NCBI GenBank assembly: GCA_016285145.1
Contig: JAEEQE010000006.1
Coordinates: 23,310-87,309, forward strand
Direction of reading: 5' to 3'
DNA length: 64,000 nucleotides
Source: Bacteroidales bacterium
Lineage (GTDB): Bacteria; Bacteroidota; Bacteroidia; Bacteroidales; WCHB1-69
The notes under the pieces were generated by a model, which was not told the origin of the DNA, ran no database searches, and saw only the letters and a program-made list of their open reading frames with translations. The translations under genes were made by a program, and so were the position numbers. Each line of letters begins with the position of its first letter. Position 1 is the first letter of the stretch. Below, piece by piece: positions 35,551 through 43,522 of this stretch.

Positions 35551-35578
35551 GAAAGGCGCATTTTTAGATGCGCCTTTC
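35551..35578 (-). terminator. Intrinsic terminator of the POT transporter gene
   Basis: A perfect 11-bp stem (GAAAGGCGCAT with ATGCGCCTTTC) and six-base loop, followed on the minus strand by a T-rich tract, 30 bases after the transporter stop. Confidence 0.82.
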
Positions 35579-35607
35579 GGATTATAGGGGGAAATGGATT
35601 CCAAGGA

Positions 35608-37272
35608 TTATTGTGTCACTCTCTCCAACCATTTCACCATGCCGAGCATGATGGCCATGGAGACGAAGCAAACCACGGCGAACACCAGCCAGCAGTATTC
35701 GATAGGCCAAGCGTTGTACATGACAGGTCCGAGCCAGATCAGCAGGTTGCCGATGGCGGTGGCACCAAGCCACAAGCCCTGACACAAACCCACCATGTGG
35801 CGCGGAGCCACTTTGGAGACAAATGACAGACCCAGCGGGGAGATAAACAACTCGGCCACGGTCAGGAAGAAATAGGTAACGAGCAGCACCCATGGGGCAG
35901 CTTTGGCGAGACCGGCGGCGGCCATCTGGGCCAGATCCATAGCGCGGAACTCCGTACCGGAAGGATAGTTGTTCACGATGGAGATGATCATCAGGAAAAG
36001 GTAAGCACAACCGGCGATGGCCATACCGATGGCAATCTTGCGAGGCGTGGAAATGGGTTTGCCTCTGCGAGCCAATGCGGCGAAAATAACCATGATGATA
36101 GGAGTAAGCACAATCACGAAGAAAGGATTCAAGGCCTGCCAGATTTCAGGGGCAATCTTCTCCGTATCAACGAAATCGCGGGCGAACACGGACAACGACT
36201 GTCCATTCTGGTGGAATGAGAACCAGAAGAAAACAGCAATACCGAGAACAGCGAACAAAGCGTAGAGACGCTGTTTGATTTCCTTCGCCATAGCGAGTTT
36301 CTCCTCAGCAGTGTATTCCACTACCTGAGCATGTTCTTTCTTGGCCGGCTGCGGCAGTTTGTACTTGTTTGTCAAGAAGATAACCAAAGAAATGACCATA
36401 GCTAACACGGAAGCGATGAAGGAGAAGTGAACACCCTGGTTGAAGACGGTGATGTAGTCAGAGCAGAAAGCGGGAATATCGGTGAAGTTGTACCCGCTTT
36501 GGAGCACAGCCTGCATAGTCTCCGTGAATTTCTGGGTCTGCTCACCGTTGGCCAAGAATTGGTGGCAAAGGCCGGACATATCAGCATTATATACCAGATG
36601 ATGCGCTTTCAGCCACCACTCACGCAAGAACGGAGCGATGAACGGGGCGAAGAAACCGCCAATGTTGATGAACACATAGAAAATCTGGAAACCGGAGTCG
36701 CGACGGTCTTTGGCTTCTGCAAGAGCTTCCGGGCCTTGCTTGGCAGCCTCGGCCTCATATTCGTCGTACAGTTTGCCGACGATGGCTTGCAGGTTACCTT
36801 TGAACAAACCATTACCGAAAGCAATGAACAACAGAGCCATACAGGTGATGATGAGAATCGTCCACCAGCCACCGCCATTGTCGAGGATTGCTCCTTCGGC
36901 GGTCTTGCTGAACAATGGGATAGCCATCACCACATAGCCGATAGCCATGATGATGAGACCCCATTGGATGGTCTTGTTGTAGTTCTGCGTCTTGTCGGCG
37001 ATGATACCGCCCACCAAGCTCAGCACGTAGATGCCGAAATAGAAGACGGAGTAGATGACGCCGGCGGTGCCGTCGGGCAGACCGAACTTGGAAACGAGGA
37101 AGAGCAGCAACACGGCATTCATGATGTAATAGCCGAAGCGCTCACCCATGTTGCTCAAAGCAGCTGCAATCAAACCCTTCGGATGATGCAGCTTGGCTTC
37201 ACGCACATAGTAAAGTAAAAACGGTATGATGACAATCGTACCGATGAGGCAAATTAATAAAGCTGTACTCAT
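35608..37272 (-). CDS. POT/PTR family peptide MFS transporter
   Basis: 554 residues with about 14 membrane helices. Proton-coupled oligopeptide transporter: the E-x-x-E-R-F-x-Y-Y motif appears as SNMGERFGYYIMNAVLLL (first Glu replaced by Asn two positions earlier, the ERFxYY core kept), GGIIADKTQNYNKTI is the loop 2-3 motif, and FQIFYVFINIGGFFAPFIAPFLRE matches the PTR2 signature. An extended region between the two halves (about residues 180-290) is characteristic of bacterial POTs with extra helices. It probably imports di- and tripeptides, fitting a protein-degrading lifestyle with the secreted C10 peptidase. It lies 24 bases after trxA. Confidence 0.9.
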   Translation of the reverse strand: MSTALLICLIGTIVIIPFLLYYVREAKLHHPKGLIAAALSNMGERFGYYIMNAVLLLFLVSKFGLPDGTAGVIYSVFYFGIYVLSLVGGIIADKTQNYNKTIQWGLIIMAIGYVVMAIPLFSKTAEGAILDNGGGWWTILIITCMALLFIAFGNGLFKGNLQAIVGKLYDEYEAEAAKQGPEALAEAKDRRDSGFQIFYVFINIGGFFAPFIAPFLREWWLKAHHLVYNADMSGLCHQFLANGEQTQKFTETMQAVLQSGYNFTDIPAFCSDYITVFNQGVHFSFIASVLAMVISLVIFLTNKYKLPQPAKKEHAQVVEYTAEEKLAMAKEIKQRLYALFAVLGIAVFFWFSFHQNGQSLSVFARDFVDTEKIAPEIWQALNPFFVIVLTPIIMVIFAALARRGKPISTPRKIAIGMAIAGCAYLFLMIISIVNNYPSGTEFRAMDLAQMAAAGLAKAAPWVLLVTYFFLTVAELFISPLGLSFVSKVAPRHMVGLCQGLWLGATAIGNLLIWLGPVMYNAWPIEYCWLVFAVVCFVSMAIMLGMVKWLERVTQ

Positions 37273-37296
37273 AATATTGGAAATTAAAAATTGATT

Positions 37297-37611
37297 TTAC
37301 AGATACTGTTTGACCTTTTCCACGATGAGCTCCTTGGGAACAAGGCCCACAAGGCTGTCCACGACCTCCTTGTTTTTGACGAAGACCAGCATGGGGATGT
37401 TCATCACGCCGAACTGCATGGCGAGGTCGTTGTTCTCGTCGGTGTCACACTTGCCGATGACGGCCTGCCCTTCAAATTCGGCAGCCACCTCCTCGACGAC
37501 AGGTCCGAGATGACGGCAAGGTCCGCACCACGGGGCCCAAAAGTCGATCACCACCAGCTTATCACCGTTGACCAGTGATTCAAAATTGCTTGAGTCAATT
37601 GCTAATGCCAT
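37297..37611 (-). CDS. trxA: Thioredoxin
   Basis: 104 residues from the start at 37611; the longer frame to 37650 would begin inside the promoter box. The redox motif is Trp28-Cys29-Gly-Pro-Cys32 in FWAPWCGPC, with the cis-Pro in NIPMLVFV, and the length is standard. Cytoplasmic disulfide reductase. It is the first gene of a probable two-gene transcript with the POT transporter. Confidence 0.95.
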   Translation of the reverse strand: MALAIDSSNFESLVNGDKLVVIDFWAPWCGPCRHLGPVVEEVAAEFEGQAVIGKCDTDENNDLAMQFGVMNIPMLVFVKNKEVVDSLVGLVPKELIVEKVKQYL

Positions 37612-37647
37612 AATGATATTGGTTTTAAGATTAATATTTTTAAATTG

Positions 37648-37655
37648 CAAAAATA
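37648..37655 (-). promoter_or_regulatory. -7 promoter box (TATTTTTG) of trxA
   Basis: An exact minus-strand box 36 bases before the ATG at 37611. Confidence 0.72.
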
Positions 37656-37712
37656 CAAAAAAAAGCTTTTGGCATGGATTCTCTTTTTTTTCTTTCCCAA
37701 CTGCTTTTTTTG

Positions 37713-37720
37713 TATATTTG
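37713..37720 (+). promoter_or_regulatory. -7 promoter box (TATATTTG) of the aminotransferase gene at 37771
   Basis: An exact box 50 bases before the ATG, divergent from trxA. Confidence 0.7.
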
Positions 37721-37770
37721 TCCGCTTTTTGTTAAAATTGTAATCAATTAACAATCAAATAATTAAAACT

Positions 37771-38973
37771 ATGCCGCAAATTTCTAAAAAGGGTCAGACA
37801 ATGCCCTCCTCGCCAATTCGTAAGTTGGTACCCTTCTCTGATGCCGCCAAATCGCGCGGAATCCATGTCTATCATCTGAATATCGGCCAGCCGGACATCG
37901 AGACACCGAAGGGTGCCCGTGATGCCGTCAAGAACGCCGACATTCCCGTCATCGCCTATACGCACTCCGCTGGCAACCTCAGCTACCGCAAGAAGTTAGT
38001 GGAGTACTACCACAGCGTGGGTATTGACATCACGCCCGATGAAATCCTCATCACCACCGGTGGCAGCGAAGGCCTTCTGTTCGCCTTCAACAGCTGCATG
38101 GATCCCGGCGACGAAATCATCATCCCGGAACCATTCTACGCCAACTACAACGGCTTCGCCGTGACGTGCGGTGTGGTGGTGAAACCCATCGTCTCCACCA
38201 TCGACAACGGCTTTGCACTGCCCTCCATCGAGGAGTTCGAGAAACTGATCACGCCCAAGACGAAAGCCATCATGGTGTGCAATCCCAACAACCCCACGGG
38301 CTACCTCTACTCTGAGGAGGAAATCCGCCAGTTGGGCGAGATTGCCAAGAAACACGACCTCTTCCTCTTCGCTGACGAGGTTTACCGTGAGTTCTGCTAC
38401 GATGGCGTGAAACATTTCTCCGTCATGGAGTTGGAAGGCCTTGAGCAGAACGTGGTGCTGCTGGATTCCGTGTCCAAGCGCTACAGTGCGTGCGGCGTGC
38501 GTACGGGTGCGCTCATCACACACAACAAGGATGTCTATAACACGGCCATGAAGTTCGCCCAGGCCCGTCTGTCGCCTCCAACCTACGGCCAAATCCTCGG
38601 CGAGGCTGCCGTCAGCACCCCGAAGGAGTATTTCGATGCGGTCATCACCGACTATGTGGCCCGCCGCAACACGGTGGTCAACGGCGTGAACGCCATCCCC
38701 GGCTGCTACGTGCCGATGCCCAAGGGCGCCTTCTACTGCGTTGCCCGCCTGCCCATCGACAACTCCGACCGTTTCTGCCAGTGGATGCTGGAAGAGTTCA
38801 ACTACAACGGCGAGACCACGATGATGGCACCGGCCACGGGCTTCTATTCCACGAAAGGCAAAGGCACGGATGAGGTCCGTATCAGCTACTGTCTGAAGGT
38901 GGAAGACCTCAAGAAAGCCGTCAAGTGCTTGGAAGAGGCCCTCAAGGTCTATCCGGGTCGTACCAACAAATAG
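37771..38973 (+). CDS. Class I/II pyridoxal-phosphate aminotransferase
   Basis: 400 residues, cytoplasmic. Fold-type I with HLNIGQPDIETPKG, TTGGSEGLLFAF, IPEPFYANYNGFA, CNPNNPTGYLYS, ADEVYREFCYDG and the Schiff-base Lys in LDSVSKRYSACGVRTG. The GQPDI and SKRYSACG variants separate it from the aspartate aminotransferase-like gene at 29544; it belongs to a subgroup common in Bacteroidota and annotated simply as aminotransferase. Amino-acid substrate unknown. It ends at a strong terminator. Confidence 0.9.
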   Translation: MPQISKKGQTMPSSPIRKLVPFSDAAKSRGIHVYHLNIGQPDIETPKGARDAVKNADIPVIAYTHSAGNLSYRKKLVEYYHSVGIDITPDEILITTGGSEGLLFAFNSCMDPGDEIIIPEPFYANYNGFAVTCGVVVKPIVSTIDNGFALPSIEEFEKLITPKTKAIMVCNPNNPTGYLYSEEEIRQLGEIAKKHDLFLFADEVYREFCYDGVKHFSVMELEGLEQNVVLLDSVSKRYSACGVRTGALITHNKDVYNTAMKFAQARLSPPTYGQILGEAAVSTPKEYFDAVITDYVARRNTVVNGVNAIPGCYVPMPKGAFYCVARLPIDNSDRFCQWMLEEFNYNGETTMMAPATGFYSTKGKGTDEVRISYCLKVEDLKKAVKCLEEALKVYPGRTNK

Positions 38974-38986
38974 GAATATTTTCGTA

Positions 38987-39026
38987 AAAGGTGGAGGATA
39001 GCACAAGCCCTCCACCTTTCTTTTTA
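38987..39026 (+). terminator. Intrinsic terminator after the aminotransferase gene
   Basis: AAAGGTGGAGG pairs perfectly with CCTCCACCTTT around an 11-base loop and is followed by a T-rich run. Confidence 0.87.
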
Positions 39027-39038
39027 TTTTATAATGTT

Positions 39039-39842
39039 ATGAAACAACACATTGCCGTTCTGATGCTTGTTCTGATGCTGCCGATAGCGTTGCTCGCTCA
39101 GCGGGGCAGCTTGGCCGATGCACGCACCGACTTCAGCAGCAAGAACTATATTGACTCCGGAGCTACCATGGTGTGGACGGGCGTGAACATGTCCGGCTAT
39201 CTGCCGGTGGGCCACCTGCACGAATGGTTCAAGCCTAATCTGTCAGTAGGCACCGGCTTGACTGTCAAGACCGCCCGAAACTGGACATTCGACGTGAATT
39301 TCCACTATATGTTTGGCAGCAACCTGCGCGACACCACAGCCTCCTTCCTTGGCAACATGGTGGATGAGCATGGTCGGGTGGTGGACGGCAACGGCCTTAC
39401 CTCAACGCTCTATTTCGAAGGCCGTTACTGGTCCTTGGGAGCTGGCGTGGGCAAGGTGATCCCTGTCAGCCGATGGCGCAACTCCGGCATCTGGCTCCAT
39501 CTGGGCATGGGCTATTTCAGCCATAAGATCCGCATCAACGATTACGACAACCAAGTGCCACAACTGGCCGGCGACTACAAGAAAGGCTACGACCACCGCA
39601 GCGGCGGCTTCGCCATGAACCAGTTTATCGGCTATCTTTTCATCCAGAAAAACCGGCTGCTCAACTTTTACGGCGGCATCGAATTCTGGGAGATTTGGTC
39701 AAAGCCCAACCGGAATTACATCCTTAATGAGGGACCGACGGAAAATCTGAAATCGAAATTCAGCGGACTGATCGGTTTGAAAATAGGTTGGAACATCCCG
39801 CTTTATGAGAAAAAGGAGGTAACGACATTCTATTACCGATAA
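39039..39842 (+). CDS. Outer-membrane beta-barrel protein of unknown function
   Basis: 267 residues from the start at 39039 (the longer frame begins inside the terminator). Signal peptide MKQHIAVLMLVLMLPIALLA, then alternating amphipathic strands (TLYFEGRYWSLGAGVGKV, GIWLHLGMGYFSHKIRI, FIGYLFIQ, FYGGIEFWEIW, LIGLKIGWNIPLY) as in small barrels with a terminal aromatic (FYYR). The spacing to waaA is three bases, so it belongs to the envelope operon that follows. No specific family is recognised. Confidence 0.78.
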   Translation: MKQHIAVLMLVLMLPIALLAQRGSLADARTDFSSKNYIDSGATMVWTGVNMSGYLPVGHLHEWFKPNLSVGTGLTVKTARNWTFDVNFHYMFGSNLRDTTASFLGNMVDEHGRVVDGNGLTSTLYFEGRYWSLGAGVGKVIPVSRWRNSGIWLHLGMGYFSHKIRINDYDNQVPQLAGDYKKGYDHRSGGFAMNQFIGYLFIQKNRLLNFYGGIEFWEIWSKPNRNYILNEGPTENLKSKFSGLIGLKIGWNIPLYEKKEVTTFYYR

Positions 39843-39845
39843 TCC

Positions 39846-41081
39846 ATGGCGATGCGCATCCTGATTTCCATAGTGGTTCGCTTATACAGCGTGGCTGTTC
39901 TTCTGGCCGCCCCGTTCAACGGGAAGGCACGGCTATGGAGCAACGGCCGCAAACGCCTGCTTCAACAGATAGCAGACGCTGTGACCAGCGACGACCATCC
40001 GGTGTGGATTCACAGCGCCTCCTTGGGCGAGTATGAGCAGGCCCGACCTATTATCGAGAAAATTAAAAAAGAACGCCCTGACACCAAAATCATAGCGACG
40101 TTTTTTTCGCCTTCCGGATATGAGATACGAAAAAACGACCCACTGCCGGACTACGTCTTCTATCTGCCAATAGACACGATGCGCAACGCCCGCCGCTTCC
40201 TCCGCATCGTGCGTCCCTCGATGGCCATTTTCATCAAATATGAGTTTTGGTACAATTATATAATAGAGTTGACAGACAATAGCATACCATTTTATTATGT
40301 GAGTGCCATTTTCCGTCCGAACCAGTATTTCTTCAAGCCGTACGGACGTTGGTTCGTGAACCGCTTGCGCGGGGCATCCCGAATTTTTGTGCAGAATGAC
40401 GAATCGGCCCAACTGCTGGCAGGGGTTGGCATTCGCCAGGTAGAGGTATGCGGCGACACCCGCTTCGACCGGGTGGCCGCCATCGCACGGCAATCCGCGC
40501 CAGTGGAGATGGCTGAAAACTTCAAAAAACAGTCCAAACTGATTGTGGCGGGCAGCACCTGGGGACCCGATGAGGCCTTGTTGGCCCAGCTGCTCCCGAA
40601 GCTGAACGGATACAAACTGCTGGTAGCCCCGCACGAGATCAGCCGGAAGGAGGAGGTGATGCGTACCTTTTCCGGTTTTAAGACCATTGCCTTTTCGGAA
40701 ATGCAGAATCAGGAGTTGGGCGAATATGATGTGCTCGTGGTGGACACCATCGGGCTTTTGAATAAATTGTACAAATACAGCACCTTGTCGTATGTCGGTG
40801 GAGCCTTCAAAACGGGCTTGCACAACATTTTGGAAGCTGCCGTCTATGGTGTGCCGCTCTTTTTCGGTCCGCAGTACAGCCATTTCAACGAGGCGGTGAT
40901 GCTGGTCCAAAAGGGCGGAGCCTTCCCGGTAAACAATGCCGGGGAGATGTGGCAGGTGGTACAGCAGTTTGAGAACGACCCTGACACATACGCGCGGGTA
41001 TGCGCTGTGTGTCGCGAATACGTGGCCGCCAACGTCGGCGCATGCGAACGGATTTACCAATATATTTTCGAATGCGTATGA
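39846..41081 (+). CDS. waaA: 3-deoxy-D-manno-octulosonic acid (Kdo) transferase
   Basis: 411 residues. GT-B fold inner-membrane transferase attaching Kdo to lipid A precursor: an N-terminal membrane anchor, WIHSASLGEYEQARPI (the catalytic Glu region of WaaA), FSPSGYE, PIDTMRNARRFL, KYEFWYNYI, VCGDTRFDR, GSTWGPDE and APHEI with the C-terminal GGAFKTGLHNILEAAVYGVPLFFGP nucleotide-sugar block. Together with lpxK and the LptF/G permease it places LPS assembly functions in this window. The next gene's ATG overlaps its stop. Confidence 0.94.
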   Translation: MAMRILISIVVRLYSVAVLLAAPFNGKARLWSNGRKRLLQQIADAVTSDDHPVWIHSASLGEYEQARPIIEKIKKERPDTKIIATFFSPSGYEIRKNDPLPDYVFYLPIDTMRNARRFLRIVRPSMAIFIKYEFWYNYIIELTDNSIPFYYVSAIFRPNQYFFKPYGRWFVNRLRGASRIFVQNDESAQLLAGVGIRQVEVCGDTRFDRVAAIARQSAPVEMAENFKKQSKLIVAGSTWGPDEALLAQLLPKLNGYKLLVAPHEISRKEEVMRTFSGFKTIAFSEMQNQELGEYDVLVVDTIGLLNKLYKYSTLSYVGGAFKTGLHNILEAAVYGVPLFFGPQYSHFNEAVMLVQKGGAFPVNNAGEMWQVVQQFENDPDTYARVCAVCREYVAANVGACERIYQYIFECV

Positions 41082-41344
41082 AAAAGACATATCGTTTTTC
41101 CTCCGGAGAAATAATCCAAGCCGACCGCAATGAACTGTCGGCCCTTCTGGAACAGTATCGCCAATACCGCCAGAATTACGTCGAGTTGTTCAGCAATCTG
41201 GAGGACGCGGATTATGTGGCGCGGGGAAACGGGTTTTGCGACACCAAATACAGCGAGGATTTTGTAGAGGGTCAGATTGAAAAATACAGCCAGCAGATTC
41301 AGGATATTGAGCAATGGCTGGCACAGGATTTGCAGAAACAATAA
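41078..41344 (+). CDS. Small conserved-looking cytoplasmic protein of unknown function
   Basis: 88 residues from the ATG overlapping the waaA stop (ATGA). Mostly helical and charged (LSALLEQYRQYRQNYVELF; GQIEKYSQQIQDIEQWLAQDL), with a short central NGFCDTKYSEDF segment. No family recognised. Translational coupling to waaA and a 23-base gap to lemA support it as real and part of one transcript. Confidence 0.65.
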   Translation: MKKTYRFSSGEIIQADRNELSALLEQYRQYRQNYVELFSNLEDADYVARGNGFCDTKYSEDFVEGQIEKYSQQIQDIEQWLAQDLQKQ

Positions 41345-41367
41345 TTATTAACTTAAAAATTGAATAG

Positions 41368-41967
41368 ATGAAAAAAGTAATTGTAACCCTTTTGATTATT
41401 GCCGTGGCCGTCGTACTGATTCTGGCCACGTTTGTCAAACCGTACAACAACATGGTCCAGAAGGACGAGGTGTGCTCGCAGGCCTGGTCCAATGTGGAGA
41501 ACGTCTATCAACGCCGGGCGGATCTGATTCCGAATCTGGTGAAGACGGTGCAGGGTGCCGCCCAATACGAGAAGAGCACATTGGAGGCGGTCATCAACGC
41601 CCGTGCCAAAGCAACGTCGGTACAGATTGACCCGAGCAACCTGACGGAGGAGAACATCGCCAAGTTCCAGGCTGCCCAGGACCAGTTGAGTTCCGCTTTG
41701 AGCCGTTTGCTGGTTACCATTGAGAAATATCCTGACCTGAAGGCCAACCAGAACTTTTTGGAACTGCAGGCTCAGTTGGAAGGCACGGAGAACCGTATCG
41801 CCGTGGAACGCAATAAGTTCAATGAGACAGTGAACGATTACAATTCTTATATCCGCAAATTCCCGAACAACATCATCGCCGGGCTGTTCAACTTCGACAA
41901 GAAGGGCTATTTCAAGGCTGCAGCCGGTGCGGAGAATGCTCCGGAAGTGGAATTTAACTTTGAATAA
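41368..41967 (+). CDS. lemA: LemA family protein
   Basis: 199 residues. One N-terminal membrane helix (VIVTLLIIAVAVVLILATFV) and a long helical-bundle domain with the LemA landmarks YNNMVQKDEVCSQAWSNVENVYQRRADLIPNLV, ARAKAT and NFLELQAQLEGTENRIAVERNKFNETVNDYN. LemA proteins sit in the cytoplasmic membrane; the role is unclear. The pairing with a TPM-domain protein two bases downstream is very common across bacteria. Confidence 0.93.
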   Translation: MKKVIVTLLIIAVAVVLILATFVKPYNNMVQKDEVCSQAWSNVENVYQRRADLIPNLVKTVQGAAQYEKSTLEAVINARAKATSVQIDPSNLTEENIAKFQAAQDQLSSALSRLLVTIEKYPDLKANQNFLELQAQLEGTENRIAVERNKFNETVNDYNSYIRKFPNNIIAGLFNFDKKGYFKAAAGAENAPEVEFNFE

Positions 41968-41969
41968 CG

Positions 41970-42767
41970 ATGCGTAGAATTGCGCTTTGTCTTGTTGGTC
42001 TGCTCCTTGTGGCCACCGCGTTCGCCCGTGGCCACAAGGATGTCATCCCGCCCGCTCCCGACCCGCCGCGGTTAGTCAACGATTTTGCCGGCGTGATAAG
42101 CCCTGATCAGGTGGAGAGCATGGAGCAACGCCTCGTGGCTTTCAACGACACCACGACGAATGTCATCTGCGTGGTGACCATTGAGGACCTTAGAGGCTAT
42201 TCCGCCGCCGAATTCGCGTACGAGATTGGCGACAAATGGGGTGTGCGGGCCAAAAACAGCGACAAACGCAACGGTGTGGTTATCCTCATCAAGCCCCGAA
42301 ACGAGACAGACGGGGAGGTTTACATCTCTGTAGGTTATGATTTGGAGGGTGTCCTTCCGGATGTCACCTGCAAACGCATCATCGAGCGCAAGATGATTCC
42401 CGAACTGAAAGAGGGACGCTATGGTGACGCGGTGGATTCGGCCTTGGCTTATATCCTTCCGTTGGTGGCAGGCGAGATCTCCGACCTGCCCGAAGAAGAA
42501 GGCGAGGGATCGCTATTCGCCCTGATACTGTTAGTGGCTGTCTTGGCGGCGGTGGTGTTGGTGGTTTTTCTGCTCTCCTCGGTGGATGACGGCTCGGCGG
42601 GCAATACAGGACATTTTGGCGGTGGCTCGTACGTAGGGCCCTATTTCGGCGGAAGGCCATGGGGCGGCGGCAACACCTGGAGCGGAGGAGGCTTCGGCGG
42701 CGGAGGCTTTGGCGGTTTTGGTGGCGGAGGAGGCTTCGGCGGCGGCGGTGCCGGCGGCCGGTTCTGA
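41970..42767 (+). CDS. TPM-domain (YgcG-like) membrane protein
   Basis: 265 residues. Signal peptide (IALCLVGLLLVATAFA), a TPM/DUF477 domain (LVNDFAGVISPDQVESMEQRL ... VVTIEDLRGYSAAEFAYEIGDKWGV ... VILIKPRNE ... GYDLEGVLPD), a membrane helix (FALILLVAVLAAVVLVVFLL) and a C-terminal tail of GGGFGG repeats from residue ~215. The same layout is found in YgcG proteins next to lemA. Role unknown; linked to envelope or photosystem maintenance in other groups. Last gene of the group starting at 39039. Confidence 0.9.
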   Translation: MRRIALCLVGLLLVATAFARGHKDVIPPAPDPPRLVNDFAGVISPDQVESMEQRLVAFNDTTTNVICVVTIEDLRGYSAAEFAYEIGDKWGVRAKNSDKRNGVVILIKPRNETDGEVYISVGYDLEGVLPDVTCKRIIERKMIPELKEGRYGDAVDSALAYILPLVAGEISDLPEEEGEGSLFALILLVAVLAAVVLVVFLLSSVDDGSAGNTGHFGGGSYVGPYFGGRPWGGGNTWSGGGFGGGGFGGFGGGGGFGGGGAGGRF

Positions 42768-42819
42768 CCAGTCCCCGCAAAAGACACAACACAATGGCCG
42801 CTTGAATGGACTCCGCTTT

Positions 42820-43239
42820 TTACTTGCCACGGTGCGGACGCACTTGCAGCTCAAACGGCGTTAGCAGGTCGTCGTATGTGAAATTAGTGTCCAAAGTCTC
42901 ATAGCGACCGTTTTCAGTGCCATCAACATCATTTACCAGAAGTTGTACCTGGTTGGGGTGCTCCGCACCGTCCACAGAGACACAAAACACACCTGCGCTG
43001 TCCGTGGTGGCTTCCAGTTCCAAATCCGGAAAGTTTACGGCCAAGCCCTCCACCGGCTGACCAGTTTCCATGTCGGTTATGGTAGCCATAATGATAATAT
43101 CCTCATCGGGCGACATCCGATTTTGAGGCATCCCATAGCAAGCCTGAAAGACAAACATCAGAGCGGTGGCGGAGAATGATCCGAACAGGAATCGGATCAG
43201 CTGTTGTTTCTTATCTTTGATTTTCTGAATCAGTTTCAT
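42820..43239 (-). CDS. Radical SAM-associated putative lipoprotein
   Basis: 139 residues from the ATG at 43239, which overlaps the upstream lipoprotein gene by 29 bases. A basic start (MKLIQKIKDKKQQ) and hydrophobic segment end in a lipobox (VFQAC), followed at once by YGMPQNRMSPDE and a carboxypeptidase-regulatory-like beta domain (ATITDMETGQPVEGLAV ... TDSAGVFCVSVDG). This fits the lipoproteins that, as I recall, TIGRFAMs pairs with a radical SAM/SPASM enzyme in Bacteroidota (TIGR04134 with TIGR04133). Such an enzyme is encoded 7 kb away at 50146. Function of the system unknown. Confidence 0.78.
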   Translation of the reverse strand: MKLIQKIKDKKQQLIRFLFGSFSATALMFVFQACYGMPQNRMSPDEDIIIMATITDMETGQPVEGLAVNFPDLELEATTDSAGVFCVSVDGAEHPNQVQLLVNDVDGTENGRYETLDTNFTYDDLLTPFELQVRPHRGK

Positions 43240-43456
43240 TATTCTCTTTTCTTGATTTTTTATTCTGCTCCGGGGTATTCGGGGCTTGTTGAGAGTTTTC
43301 GTCCGCCTTGGGCATGTTTTTGTATTCCACGGGAGGTGGACCATACATCAAGATGTTTTCACCGCCACCCGGAGGTCCTTGAGGGGGGACCATCTCTCGG
43401 TTGCAGGATGTCATCACCCCTAACGCCGACAATATGAGCATGAAAAACTTTTTCAT
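43211..43456 (-). CDS. Small lipoprotein with MYGPP motif
   Basis: 81 residues. MKKFFMLILSALGVMTSC is a lipoprotein signal with Cys18; the rest is short and disordered, Pro-rich first (PPQGPPGGGENILMYGPPPVEYKN) then Asn, Glu, Lys-rich. It resembles the 78-residue lipoprotein at 51223 in both signal (ILALLLSALGFFTAC) and the MYGP motif. It is the first gene of a two-gene unit with the lipoprotein at 42820, from the promoter at 43481. Possibly a substrate or partner of the radical SAM enzyme; that is inference. Confidence 0.75.
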   Translation of the reverse strand: MKKFFMLILSALGVMTSCNREMVPPQGPPGGGENILMYGPPPVEYKNMPKADENSQQAPNTPEQNKKSRKENNETDSENQR

Positions 43457-43480
43457 AGTATAGATGAATTAATGCGGTTG

Positions 43481-43488
43481 CAAAGATA
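43481..43488 (-). promoter_or_regulatory. -7 promoter box (TATCTTTG) of the two lipoprotein genes
   Basis: An exact minus-strand box 24 bases before the ATG at 43456. Confidence 0.75.
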
Positions 43489-43522
43489 AGTTTTTTTTTG
43501 TCTATGAATAGCAAAAATCAAC